18,064 nt of DNA, from the NCBI GenBank assembly GCA_913009475.1, contig CAJVYJ010000016.1, positions 1 to 18,064 on the forward strand, in the 5' to 3' direction. The notes beneath the pieces were generated by a model that worked only from the letters and a program-made list of their open reading frames with translations, was not told the origin of the DNA and searched no databases. Below, in pieces: positions 6,431-14,600 of this stretch. Origin of the DNA: an uncultured Actinomycetes bacterium (lineage in GTDB: Bacteria > Actinomycetota > Aquicultoria > CAJVYJ01). Every line of letters begins with the position of its first letter. Position 1 is the first letter of the stretch. The position numbers and the translations under genes were made by a program.

Positions 6431-6586
6431 CGTAAATCGTAAAACGTAAATCGGGCACCAGAAGGTTTGTCGCTGAGCAGATACTAGGAAGACGCAAGCT
6501 TCCTGAGGGGAACATACATTTAGGTATTTGACCTGATGAAAGTTTGCAGGCTGACAACGTAGATGCCAGCGACAAACCTTCTGGTG
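6430..6586. repeat. Direct-repeat cassette copy 3 plus structured element C, abutting tRNA-Val
   Basis: The leader GCGTAAATCGTAAAACG is followed by a 131-nt element with perfect 20-bp terminal inverted repeats, CACCAGAAGGTTTGTCGCTG at 6456-6475 and its complement at 6567-6586. Inside are the 5' block CAGATACTAGGAAGAC, a stem GCAAGCTT/AAGTTTGC (6494-6501 with 6540-6547), an imperfect inner hairpin ACATAC/GTATTT with loop ATTTAG, and the 3' block GGCTGACAACGTAGATG. The right arm contains the last five bases of the minus-strand tRNA-Val, including its CCA. Confidence 0.7.
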
Positions 6587-6656
6587 GGCGATAGTGGTTT
6601 TGAACCGCTGACCTCCGCCGTGTGAAGGCGGCGCTCTCCCGCTGAGCTAATCGCCC
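6582..6656 (-). tRNA. tRNA-Val(CAC)
   Basis: On the minus strand a full cloverleaf reads: acceptor GGGCGAT/ATCGCCC, D-arm GCTC-AGCGGGA-GAGC, anticodon stem CCGCC/GGCGG with loop TTCACAC, a five-base variable loop, T-loop TTCAAAA, discriminator A and encoded CCA. The anticodon is CAC (valine, codon GUG). The length is 72 nt plus CCA. The T-stem AGCGG/CCACT has one C-A mismatch, and position 57 is A rather than G, both tolerable. The 3' end is embedded in the terminal inverted repeat of element C. Confidence 0.93.
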
Positions 6657-6741
6657 AAAAAAGCCGGATAATAATAAAATATAACATCCGCTTAAGTATT
6701 ATAATATTAACAAAATTTTGTCCTTGAGGTAAGCAAAATTA

Positions 6742-7521
6742 ATGGCATCAACGGCCGATAAAGTAAATTTATTGAGCAAAGGCGGCTACGTAGTGGGCGA
6801 GAAGCTAAAAGTAATAATCTTTGGCGCGACCGGTAGTATGGGCAGGTGCTTGATCCCGGCCGCTTTGGAGCGTGGTTTTCAAATAAGCGTTTTTGTCAGA
6901 AACAGCGCCAAACTTGAAAAATTATTCGCCGGCAAAATAATCGGGCGGCTTAATGTTTGTATCGGCGATGTGTTTGATTCGGCGGCGGTTACTAAGGCTT
7001 TGGCGGGTCAAGCGGCGGTTGTTAACGCGGCCGCCCACCGGACAGATCGGCGTGAATTTGAAAATATTTGCCGCGCGGTTATCACTGCCGCTGATAAAGA
7101 ACTAATAAACAGCCGCCGCTTGTGGCAGTTTGGCGGGCTGCCCGGCCTCGATGTGCCGCATACTAAAATTATGGGAACTGATTTGCCGTTTATGCCGGGT
7201 ATCTTTAAGAGCCATAAGGTCAATTATCAACTATTAAAAGAGACTGAGCTGGATTGGTCGTTTATCTGCCCTGGGCCGATGTTCTATGCGGGCGGCAATG
7301 TACCGGCGGAAAAAATTTATGTAACTGAAGGGGTGATGCCGTATTCGGTTGCCGGCTGGACCAAGTGGCTGCCAAAGATCGCCCATCCCTTTATCATGCG
7401 TTCGCATCTTGAAAAATTAGCCATCTCTTATGAGGATGTGGCTGCGTTTATCATGAATAACATGGAGCCCAATAGTTCGTATTCCAAGAAAAGAATCGGC
7501 ATAGCCTACAAGCGCGGTTAG
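6742..7521 (+). CDS. NAD(P)-binding atypical short-chain dehydrogenase (NmrA/NAD_binding_10-like)
   Basis: This 259-residue Rossmann protein has KLKVIIFGATGSMG, whose glycine motif GATGSMG (residues 28-34) binds the dinucleotide. Strand-loop landmarks of the extended/atypical SDR type follow: VFVRNSAKLEKL, GDVFDSAAVTKAL and VVNAAAHR. A later LDWSFICPGPMFYAGG matches the TIRPG-like region of NAD(P)H-binding 10 proteins, and YEDVAAFIM matches the usual near-C-terminal V.DVA motif. The classical YxxxK pair is not evident at the expected place, as is common in this group, so catalysis cannot be assumed. The first 20 or so residues are an extension. ATG 6742 follows GAGGT at 6726-6730 (11 nt), but the GTG near 6793 is a possible alternative. 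It ends convergently with the LUD gene, overlapping by four bases. Confidence 0.8.
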   Translation: MASTADKVNLLSKGGYVVGEKLKVIIFGATGSMGRCLIPAALERGFQISVFVRNSAKLEKLFAGKIIGRLNVCIGDVFDSAAVTKALAGQAAVVNAAAHRTDRREFENICRAVITAADKELINSRRLWQFGGLPGLDVPHTKIMGTDLPFMPGIFKSHKVNYQLLKETELDWSFICPGPMFYAGGNVPAEKIYVTEGVMPYSVAGWTKWLPKIAHPFIMRSHLEKLAISYEDVAAFIMNNMEPNSSYSKKRIGIAYKRG

Positions 7522-8126
7522 AATCCTAATTTTTCTCTGACTAGTATTAAGCTGATACGCTCTTTAGTCATCTCTGTCTCGATGATTACTATTTTTGAGA
7601 CATGGCTGCGCATACCCATAGCTTGGACGCGTTTATCCTCCAGCGGGAAGACAAATTCACGAATGCGGTTAACACCGTCGTTCCAGGTAGGTACGATCTT
7701 GTTAACACCAGTGACTAATATTAATTTCTTGGCCGCGAAAGGAAAGGCGCCGACGCGGCTGCCGCTGGCGTCAGCCGCGAACAACTCGCCTGTTTCAGCG
7801 ATAGCGTTAACACTGGCGAAAAAGTAGTCGGCGGTAACCGCTTTACGCATTAGTTCCATCCGCCGCATCTGGTTCGACTCATTTAGCGCCGCCGCGTGCA
7901 GATTATTATATTTCTCCGGATGATTCTTCAAATATTCTACAAAGCCGATCTCCGCCAGGGTAGTTGATGAGCCGTTCATCACCTCGGCGCCTATGGGAAC
8001 CTTACTAAGAACGGCATCCAGTGCCTGGGTGCGGTCATCAACTATGCTTACTTCGGTGCCTCGGTTTCTTATAGCGGCAGCCGTACTTTGAATCGTCTCT
8101 TCACTGGGCATAGAATTAAAATCCAT
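7518..8126 (-). CDS. LUD-domain protein (LutC/YkgG-like)
   Basis: This 202-residue cytosolic protein has features of the LUD domain (formerly DUF162, as in LutC): VMNGSSTTLAEIGF, the strongly conserved DYFFASVNAIAETGEL, DASGSRVGAFPF, and VTGVNKIVPTWNDGVNRIREFVFPLEDKR. LutC belongs to the LutABC lactate oxidation complex. Stand-alone LUD proteins are widespread in anaerobes and their function is not known. No LutA or LutB is nearby, so lactate use cannot be inferred. AAGGAG lies at ideal distance before the ATG. It starts only 31 bp after the DsbA-like gene and is probably co-transcribed with it. Confidence 0.88.
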   Translation of the reverse strand: MDFNSMPSEETIQSTAAAIRNRGTEVSIVDDRTQALDAVLSKVPIGAEVMNGSSTTLAEIGFVEYLKNHPEKYNNLHAAALNESNQMRRMELMRKAVTADYFFASVNAIAETGELFAADASGSRVGAFPFAAKKLILVTGVNKIVPTWNDGVNRIREFVFPLEDKRVQAMGMRSHVSKIVIIETEMTKERISLILVREKLGF

Positions 8127-8157
8127 TTTTATCTCCTTTTTTATGTCTGTTTACGAT

Positions 8158-8985
8158 TTATATATGCCAAAACCAGCCGTTACCGACTGATTGCTGTTTG
8201 ATTTTACCTACTTTTACCAGTTCATCCAGTTCTTTTTTAGCTTCCGATTTGGTTAGGCTAAAAGTCTCCGCGACCTCTTGAGTAGCCACCCGCTGCCATC
8301 TCTTTATAAATGAAAGAATACCTTTTGGTTGGTCGGCCTTGATTGTGCCGTTGGTAAATCTATCGATGACGGCTGTGAAATCATCAAAAGGATGATAGCC
8401 ATGCAGCAGTATCTCGTTATTTCCACCTGTAATCAAAAAAGTAGGGAAGCCGGAGATGCCGCGGCCACGGGCCTCTCGGAGGTCATCATCAAACGCTTGC
8501 TCGGCTTTACCGCCGGCTATATCTTGGGCCAGTCGCTCGACGTCCAGGCCGACCTCGGCGGCCAGTTCTTTTTGTACTTTAAGCTGATGTATGAATTTAT
8601 GCTCGGCCGCGGCGCCCTCGCGCAGGCGTCGCAAGTAATTATCAGCTTTTTCCCGGGATTGAAACTCAGCGGCTTTATAGGCGATACTGGCCGGATAAGT
8701 GGATTTAAAATCATTTGTTGAATCAAGAAAGATGCTCTCATCGACGGGCATGCCGTGTCTTTCACTTGCTTCCCGCCAGTGGGGGGCCACCTGAGCCATA
8801 GTGCTTATCTGATTTCGTGGGTCATAAAAATCGTCCATATCTTTTACTAACCCGCCCATCTTGTACTCAACGCTGATTTGTTCGCCATAGACTTCCTGAA
8901 GCCGGCGAATGATAGGTTCCGAACCCCAGCACCAAGTGCAGTAAGGGTCGGTGTATGAGGTTATTTTTACTTTAGCCGCTGTCAT
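8158..8985 (-). CDS. DsbA-family thioredoxin-fold protein with C-terminal winged-helix-like tail
   Basis: This 275-residue protein has no signal peptide. It begins VKITSYTDPYCTWCWGSEP, where CTWC (residues 16-19) is the CXXC redox motif. The helical insertion follows, and the cis-proline loop GISGFPTFLITGG is at residues 176-188. The pattern resembles cytosolic FrnE/SpxH-type DsbA relatives (PF01323) rather than periplasmic DsbA. Residues 222-275 form an added tail with a helix-turn-helix-like pattern (QEVAETFSLTKSEAKKELDELVKVGKIKQ) ending in GNGWFWHI, read as a small winged helix. I infer a redox-linked adaptor or regulator, but no target is visible. It is first in a two-gene unit with the LUD protein. 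Confidence 0.85.
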   Translation of the reverse strand: MTAAKVKITSYTDPYCTWCWGSEPIIRRLQEVYGEQISVEYKMGGLVKDMDDFYDPRNQISTMAQVAPHWREASERHGMPVDESIFLDSTNDFKSTYPASIAYKAAEFQSREKADNYLRRLREGAAAEHKFIHQLKVQKELAAEVGLDVERLAQDIAGGKAEQAFDDDLREARGRGISGFPTFLITGGNNEILLHGYHPFDDFTAVIDRFTNGTIKADQPKGILSFIKRWQRVATQEVAETFSLTKSEAKKELDELVKVGKIKQQSVGNGWFWHI

Positions 8986-9558
8986 CTTAGATAATTTTCT
9001 GTCTCGTGTTTATAACGCCGTTTAACTTTTGACTACTGATAAAACAGTTATTAAGCGGTCTATGTAACTTATATCCTTTATCGCTTCTCTTAAAACTTAC
9101 CAATCACTATCTCTTCTATTATCGAGGATTCCAGAGCCATAATCCCGCCTCGCTCTTTACATTTTTCCGCTGTCATCGGTCTTCCGCTCTCGGTCGTACC
9201 TTTCTCAATCTCCCCCGACCCCTCTTTAGCAAAGAGGGGAAAAAGCGCTTTTTCTTCCTCCTTGTCAAAGGAGGATTTCGTCTTTTTCATCTTGCTTTTT
9301 TAAGAGTTCTCGGTAGCCGCAAAGCTTGCTTTGCCTATTCATTATCAGAGCAAGCTCTGATGCTACACGTTTTATTCTTTCACGCTTTACACTCTTAAAC
9401 CCTCACGGTTTTTCCACCCTCCCCTCTCTACGCTCATAAGGCTCACCAATAACGTAGAGTATTGGTAATTATACTATAAAAAATATAGCATCAGCAAGAA
9501 GATAGTTTATTTTTGCGTTATAATTATATTAAGACGGCGTGTAATCAAGGAACCAATG
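8986..9558. other. Divergent gene-free region between DsbA-like and HxlR genes
   Basis: No supportable gene is present. A short minus-strand frame at 9090-9290 is largely the translation of two palindromes. The region holds the hairpins CCCCTCTTT-AGC-AAAGAGGGG (9219-9239) and TCCTCCTT-GTC-AAGGAGGA (9256-9275), and the compound palindrome at 9313-9366. It also holds a GAGCGTAGAGAGGGGAG word (minus strand, around 9415-9435) related to 5481 and 14859. A TATAAT at 9519-9524 may be the HxlR -10 element, without a good -35. Confidence 0.5.
9313..9366. repeat. Compound palindrome (outer stem with two inner hairpins)
   Basis: GTAGC (9313-9317) pairs with GCTAC (9362-9366). Inside are GCAAAGC-TT-GCTTTGC (9319-9334) and ATCAGAG-CAAG-CTCTGAT (9344-9361), giving a compact three-stem junction. 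It is a BIME/REP-like element of unknown role. Confidence 0.55.
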
Positions 9559-9891
9559 ATGGATAACCATGGTAAAATAGAGTCTAAAAACAATTTACTT
9601 TGCCCCATGGTTGCTACCATAAAACTGGTTGAAAAGAAGTGGACTCTTCTTATTATTCGGGAGCTCTCCCAAAGTAACTCGCGCTTTTGTCGCTTGCAAA
9701 AAGAGATAGGCAATCTTAACCCTCGTACCTTGTCGTCGCGCCTGCGGGAATTGGAAAACGAGGAGATAATATATCGCCATGTGAAAAGAGAGACACCGCC
9801 CTGGGTAGAGTACGAATTGACGGAAAAGGGCAGGGACTTATTGTCAGTCTTGAATGCTATGGGCGCCTGGGGCGAAAAATGGGCTAAGTAA
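9559..9891 (+). CDS. HxlR-family winged-helix transcriptional regulator
   Basis: This 110-residue protein carries the HxlR (PF01638) signature throughout: a conserved cysteine in LLCPMV, KKWTLLIIRELS, SRFCRLQKEIGNLNPRTLSSRLRELENEEIIYR (recognition helix), VEYELTEKGRDL and the terminal MGAWGEKW. The family includes redox- or aldehyde-responsive repressors and activators in which the N-terminal cysteine can be the sensor. ATG 9559 is seven bases after AAGGA (9547-9551); the adjacent ATG at 9556 is possible. It precedes the vWA/tubulin locus on the same strand, with an inverted repeat at 9934-9956 between them, so it may regulate that locus. That link is inference. Confidence 0.9.
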   Translation: MDNHGKIESKNNLLCPMVATIKLVEKKWTLLIIRELSQSNSRFCRLQKEIGNLNPRTLSSRLRELENEEIIYRHVKRETPPWVEYELTEKGRDLLSVLNAMGAWGEKWAK

Positions 9892-9933
9892 CTACAATTT
9901 TTATTCCTCTGCTGTTTGGCCGCTATTTATCTG

Positions 9934-9956
9934 GGAATATTGTTATTAAATATTCC
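9934..9956. promoter_or_regulatory. Inverted repeat upstream of the vWA gene
   Basis: GGAATATT-GTTATTA-AATATTCC has perfect 8-bp arms and a 7-nt centre. It lies just before the GGAGG ribosome site (9960-9964), between the HxlR gene and the vWA gene. Its size suits a dimeric winged-helix operator, or it could act as a translational hairpin in the leader. It lacks a T-tract, so a terminator is unlikely. Confidence 0.45.
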
Positions 9957-9986
9957 TTTGGAGGCTGATAGAAAATCAAAAAGATA

Positions 9987-11582
9987 ATGGCGGCTGCCAC
10001 TGCTCTTTTATTATTAGTTATTCTAAAGCCGACTTTGTCTCTGGGAAATCTCAACGTGAGCGGCAATGTTAAAAGAGAGGTTCTCCCCTTATATCGCCTT
10101 TTTAAGGTCAAGAACGCTTCTGTTCACTATTTGATAGTTATTGACACTTCGCTTAGCATGGCTTCCAGTTTTGGCCAAGTCAAAGACGCTTTAGCGTCGC
10201 TGACTGAGTCTTTGGAAGTGGGCGACAGCGTCTCGATTATTGGCTTCGACAACCGTCCCAAGCTTATATATCACGGAAAAGTCAAACGGCCGATAAAACA
10301 ATTGAGTGAAAAATTACCTAGCTCTCCCAATCCCAAAGGACAAAAGACGGATATTGGCGCCGCTCTTGATTTGGCGGTTAAACAGATCAAAGACACCCCC
10401 GCCGATCTTCAACTCATGTTTTTCTTAACCGACGGCAAAGATGAACCGCCGGACTCAAGTCGGTATAAACAAGGTACGGAGACCGGTTGGCGACAACTTA
10501 AAAAAAGAGTTGGCGCGCTAAGAAATAAGACCATAAAAGTCCATGGCATCGGTCTTAACGCCAATACTGATATAGACCTTTTACGGCAAGTATTCCCCGA
10601 CAGCAGCCAAATAACCTTAGCACCGGCAGAACTGAAAAAATATTTTGTCGATTTAAAAGAAAATATTAAGGAAGAGCGGTTGAAAGTTAAGCTAAAGCGT
10701 GAATTAAAGGAAGGCGGGATTATCATTACTTCAGTTAAAGGCCGAGATTGGGGAAGCGTTGAATCGAAAGGCCGTTTAACGGAACAATATAACATTATCT
10801 CTAAGTATAAACATCTGCCGGTACGGATAACCCTAACTGGTCCGCGGTTGATGTCATTCACCGGTCGACGCGGAAAAGGAGATTTTAAAATAAAGCTTAA
10901 AAGCGCACGCAGTTTTTTGCTAAAACCGGGCGAGAAGCATCGTGTGATTGTAGAATTGTCTGCTCCTGAGTTGCCTGCTGATTATCATCTGGGCCGCAGG
11001 GAAGATGTCTATAAGGGCCAATTAGACCTGGGTGTAAAAGCTGAATTTAAATATGGGAGCTCCCTGGCCGCGGTGGGAATGAATAAAACGGCCGGCCCCT
11101 CCAAGAGTTTGCCGGAATTTACCTTCAATCATAAGCGGGGACTGGCTTTCTCTACTGTTGCGGCTCTGGCCGCCGCCTTATTATTGTTCTTAGGAGTAAT
11201 AACCAAAGTAGCTCTTCTGCCGCTGGGACGGGCGCTTTCTCATGCACTATTTTCCCCGCGTTTACCGGGGAGGTTAACTTTTTCCGCGGCTCCCGATGGT
11301 GAAACTTTGCCGTTGCCGGTTAACCTTTCCGCTTGCGGCCGTCGAGCCACTATTGGTTCGGCCGGGGTTATAAATTTGCCGGGAAGCGCGGTGGCCGCCA
11401 ATCATGCCGAGTTTTTCAGTAGTTGGAAGAACGGACAACCGTCACTTCATTTGCGAAAACTGGAAGGGGAAATATCAGTCTCCGGCACTTCTCTCGGAGC
11501 CGGCCATAAAATTTTGGATGAAATCGAGCTAAAAAGGGGAAATATTATAGAAATAGGCGGCTATAAAATACAGTGGGTGTAA
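9987..11582 (+). CDS. Membrane-anchored vWA-domain protein with FHA-like C-terminus
   Basis: This 531-residue protein starts with a hydrophobic signal/anchor (residues 3-20). A von Willebrand A domain follows (about 46-225) with an intact metal-ion site: DTSLS (D53, S55, S57), T121 in KTDIGAALD, and D149 in FFLTDGKDE. A mixed-strand middle region (230-380) leads to a transmembrane helix at 386-409. The tail (about 448-531) reads ATIGSAGVINLP..AVAANHAEF..LKRGNIIEIGGYKIQWV, which looks like a forkhead-associated fold without the usual phosphopeptide-binding arginine and serine. The vWA domain would face outside and the FHA-like tail inside. A strong GGAGG (9960-9964) is 22 nt from this ATG, so the true start may be upstream at a non-ATG codon. 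It is the first gene of the tubulin-like locus. Confidence 0.85.
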   Translation: MAAATALLLLVILKPTLSLGNLNVSGNVKREVLPLYRLFKVKNASVHYLIVIDTSLSMASSFGQVKDALASLTESLEVGDSVSIIGFDNRPKLIYHGKVKRPIKQLSEKLPSSPNPKGQKTDIGAALDLAVKQIKDTPADLQLMFFLTDGKDEPPDSSRYKQGTETGWRQLKKRVGALRNKTIKVHGIGLNANTDIDLLRQVFPDSSQITLAPAELKKYFVDLKENIKEERLKVKLKRELKEGGIIITSVKGRDWGSVESKGRLTEQYNIISKYKHLPVRITLTGPRLMSFTGRRGKGDFKIKLKSARSFLLKPGEKHRVIVELSAPELPADYHLGRREDVYKGQLDLGVKAEFKYGSSLAAVGMNKTAGPSKSLPEFTFNHKRGLAFSTVAALAAALLLFLGVITKVALLPLGRALSHALFSPRLPGRLTFSAAPDGETLPLPVNLSACGRRATIGSAGVINLPGSAVAANHAEFFSSWKNGQPSLHLRKLEGEISVSGTSLGAGHKILDEIELKRGNIIEIGGYKIQWV

Positions 11583-11627
11583 AGAACGGGTCGAAAAGTA
11601 CCGGCGGCTGCAAGAGCATGTGATGAT

Positions 11628-11655
11628 GTAGGGGCGGGCCTTGCGCCCGCCCGTA
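11628..11655. repeat. GC-rich palindromic repeat, copy 3, inside the vWA-tubulin operon
   Basis: It is identical over all 28 nt to 5527-5554 and lies between the vWA stop and the tubulin gene, ending seven bases before the AAAGGAG ribosome site. In mRNA the hairpin could affect transcript stability or expression of the downstream gene. Confidence 0.85.
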
Positions 11656-11673
11656 AGAAATAAAGGAGATAAC

Positions 11674-14600
11674 GTGGAAGAGAATATTACTTCAGATGAA
11701 TTTTTTGATGGCTTGACCAGTGATTATGATAAGGAGTCCGCTTCTGTAAGCAAATCGCGCTCTCGGGGCGTCGCCCCGACCTTAATAGTAGGGCTGGGCG
11801 GTACCGGTGTCGAAGTAGTCGGCCGGTTAAAAAGACGGCTTCGGTTTCATTATCGCGGCTACGGGCAACCGGCTGATATGATAAAATTCTTGATTTTTGA
11901 TACGGTGGCCAACAACAAACAGCAAAATCAGTTGGCAGCGCAGACTTTTTCGGAGAATGAAGATGAGTACGTAAACTTAGCTACCGGCTTTAACGCTTTC
12001 GCATACTTACAGCAGAATTACACTAGGGATAAGGATTTGCGACGCTGGTGGGATAATCGCTATTCTGTCTCACCGCAGTACCAGGAATGGGGCGCTAAAC
12101 GGGTACGGCAACTGGGTCGTTTATTTCTTCACCACAAACATCTGCAAGTCGAATCCATAATTCAAACTAAAGTTTCCGAGACTTGCACTTTATACGAAGA
12201 ACTGGTCAGGGATCAGAATCTAGCTGATGTCGGCAGTAATTTTCGCATATATATCGCCACTTCAACCTGTGGGGGAACCGGCAGCGGCATATTTTTGGAT
12301 ATTTTATATAAGATATGGCGGGCGGTATTGTCTCAAGGCCGTATCCCCGAGATACGCGCATTTATGTTTATGCCGGGCATCTATGAGGATGAGGCGCGGA
12401 AACGCTCTTTAGAGCTGGTGCAAGCGCATCGGGCCAATGCTTACGCTTTTCTAAAGGAATTAGATTATTTTTTGTCGCCTCAAGGCGATATTAATCAGTA
12501 TGTTTTAGACGCGAAAACTCGGGACCCCAGCCAAGTTATCTCAATACCTCAGGGCGGCTTAGTTAAATACGCCTATCTGATTGACCGGCAATTGGGGAAT
12601 CTCGGCAATCTTGATAAGCCTCAAGACGCTTATAATTTAACCGCCGACGCTATTTATCAAATGATTGTTACCCCGGTCGGGCAGGAAGAAGAAGGCATCG
12701 GCCTGACCAATATCGATACTATCGTGGACCCGGCCCATTTGCGCGAGGGCAAACGAACGGCTTATTCAAGCTTAGGGCTTTCACGGATACTCTTCCCCCG
12801 CAGTACCCTGCATGCTCATTTAACGTATTATTTTATCAGAGATCTGATTTTTCAGGGCTTGACTTCCGCCCAATCCTGGATGGATGAGGCGGTTCGGAAA
12901 GATGAACGTCTAAAAGGCTTGCTCAGCCGGTTGGGGAAAGCGAATCTTGACGCTATTGATAATATTAGCCGTCGCACTTTGAATTTAGTCAGTCAATGTC
13001 CGACTCAAGGCGACCTGCAAAGTACGGACATAAAACACCGGGTAGATAAAATTACGCGGGAAAAAGACCTAAACAACAGCCGTATAGTCGATGGTTTAAC
13101 GCAGATAGAGACGGGTTACCACCAATTGGAAAAGGAAGTTAAATCCGACGCTAAAAACGCGGTCATAAATCTGGTTAACAATTGCGAATTTGGCGTTTTT
13201 TACGCGCAAAAAGTTTTGATAACGGCAAAAAAAGCTATGCGTGTCCAGCTGGAGGAGCTACGCCGCCAACGTCTTGAGTACGATAATATCAAGAATGAGA
13301 GCGAGCAACGCATAAACTCGGCTCTGCATAGTTTGGAAAAGATTACTGCTAAAAGGGCCGTACCTTTCAAGAACTCACAAGCCAATAAGCGCAGCGTTGC
13401 TATAGCCAATGACCTAAGAACTCTGACCGAATCATCATTAATGGCAAAGATATTGGAGAAGAAAGTCTCTATGCTGGAGATGCTGGTCGGGCAGGAGCAA
13501 CTGATAGAAGAGCACTTGGCCAATGAGGAGATTGTGGTTGAACGTAAAATTCAAAAATCATTATTGGACAAAGAGATAATTTACTTAGGCAAATTGATTG
13601 ATAAGCTGGACAGACTGGGTGACCGGGCTGATGAGAAAGGCAAAGACGGCCATTTAGCCGAAGAAGATGTCGGCGCTACCATCACCACGCAGATGTTTCC
13701 GCCTAAAGTGCTTAACTTTCTTAAGTCTTCTAAGTTGCGCTCGGTCTATTACAATAAAATAAATCCCTCCTCGATATATCAACATACTAAAACTGTTCTT
13801 GACCGCTTAAATGACTCAGAAGAGTATCATTTTGACGGTCTCTATCAGATGGCGGTTGACGTTAACGAAGTCGCTGTTAAGAGGGTAATCATCTCAATAG
13901 CCGCTGATTATACTCGTAATCTGTTTAAAGAATTATTGAGCCGGACTGTAGTAGAGGCGGCTTTAAGCAGTATCAGTGAGGAGAAGTTCGCCGATCAAGT
14001 AATGGGTAACCTTTTCGAATTATCGCAGCCGTGCTGGAATTATGACCTCCAAAAAGCCAATGATCCGGGCATGAACGAGTTACCGCGCACATATTCTTTG
14101 GGGTATAAAGCCCCGGAGTCATTGCCGATTCCGGAAGGTCGCCGGCAACCGGGGTTAGTCAAGACGAAAAATGATAATCAGATAACTTTACTCCAAGCTC
14201 AGCATGGTTTACCGCTATTTGCTTTACGAGTTCTGCCTACGCTGCGGGCTGACTACAAGAAATATATGCGCCAGGCCCGTGAGAGTGGCAGTCAGCCATT
14301 GCATCTGAACCAAGCCTGGACAAAAGACGCGGATGCCTTGCCGGACCTAAAGGTGGCCGCTACTATCAATGACGATGTTTTTAGAGATTTTGCCTTAGGT
14401 CTCTTCAGTGATTATCTGATAATGAAAGACGATGCCGTTGCCAAGAGCATTATCAGAAAGCGGCCGATAGATGAAAGTTCAGTTCGCGGGTATGTATATA
14501 CCACCAATGGCCGTGATTATTTTAGTGTAAAACTAAGCGACCATAAGGATTGGTTGCTCAAAGGAGAAGCCGAGCATTTGGCTTCATCGGGGATAGCCGA

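Noticed and set aside
5879..6455. CRISPR array suggested by the three CGTAAATC...ACCAGA repeats
   Set aside because: Spacing is very uneven (414 and 137 bp), the repeats are diverged, the intervals are structured elements rather than spacers, and no cas gene is present.
6531..6545. CTGATGA followed by AAG inside element C, recalling the hammerhead ribozyme core
   Set aside because: The companion GAAA and a stem II are missing, and elements A and B do not conserve this string, so it is a chance match.
6306..6575. 89-residue minus-strand frame across elements B and C
   Set aside because: It translates structured, non-coding repeats whose variation follows base pairing rather than codons.
9090..9290. 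66-residue minus-strand reading frame
   Set aside because: Half of it is the translation of two palindromic repeats (9219-9239, 9256-9275); it has no family resemblance and no convincing ribosome site.
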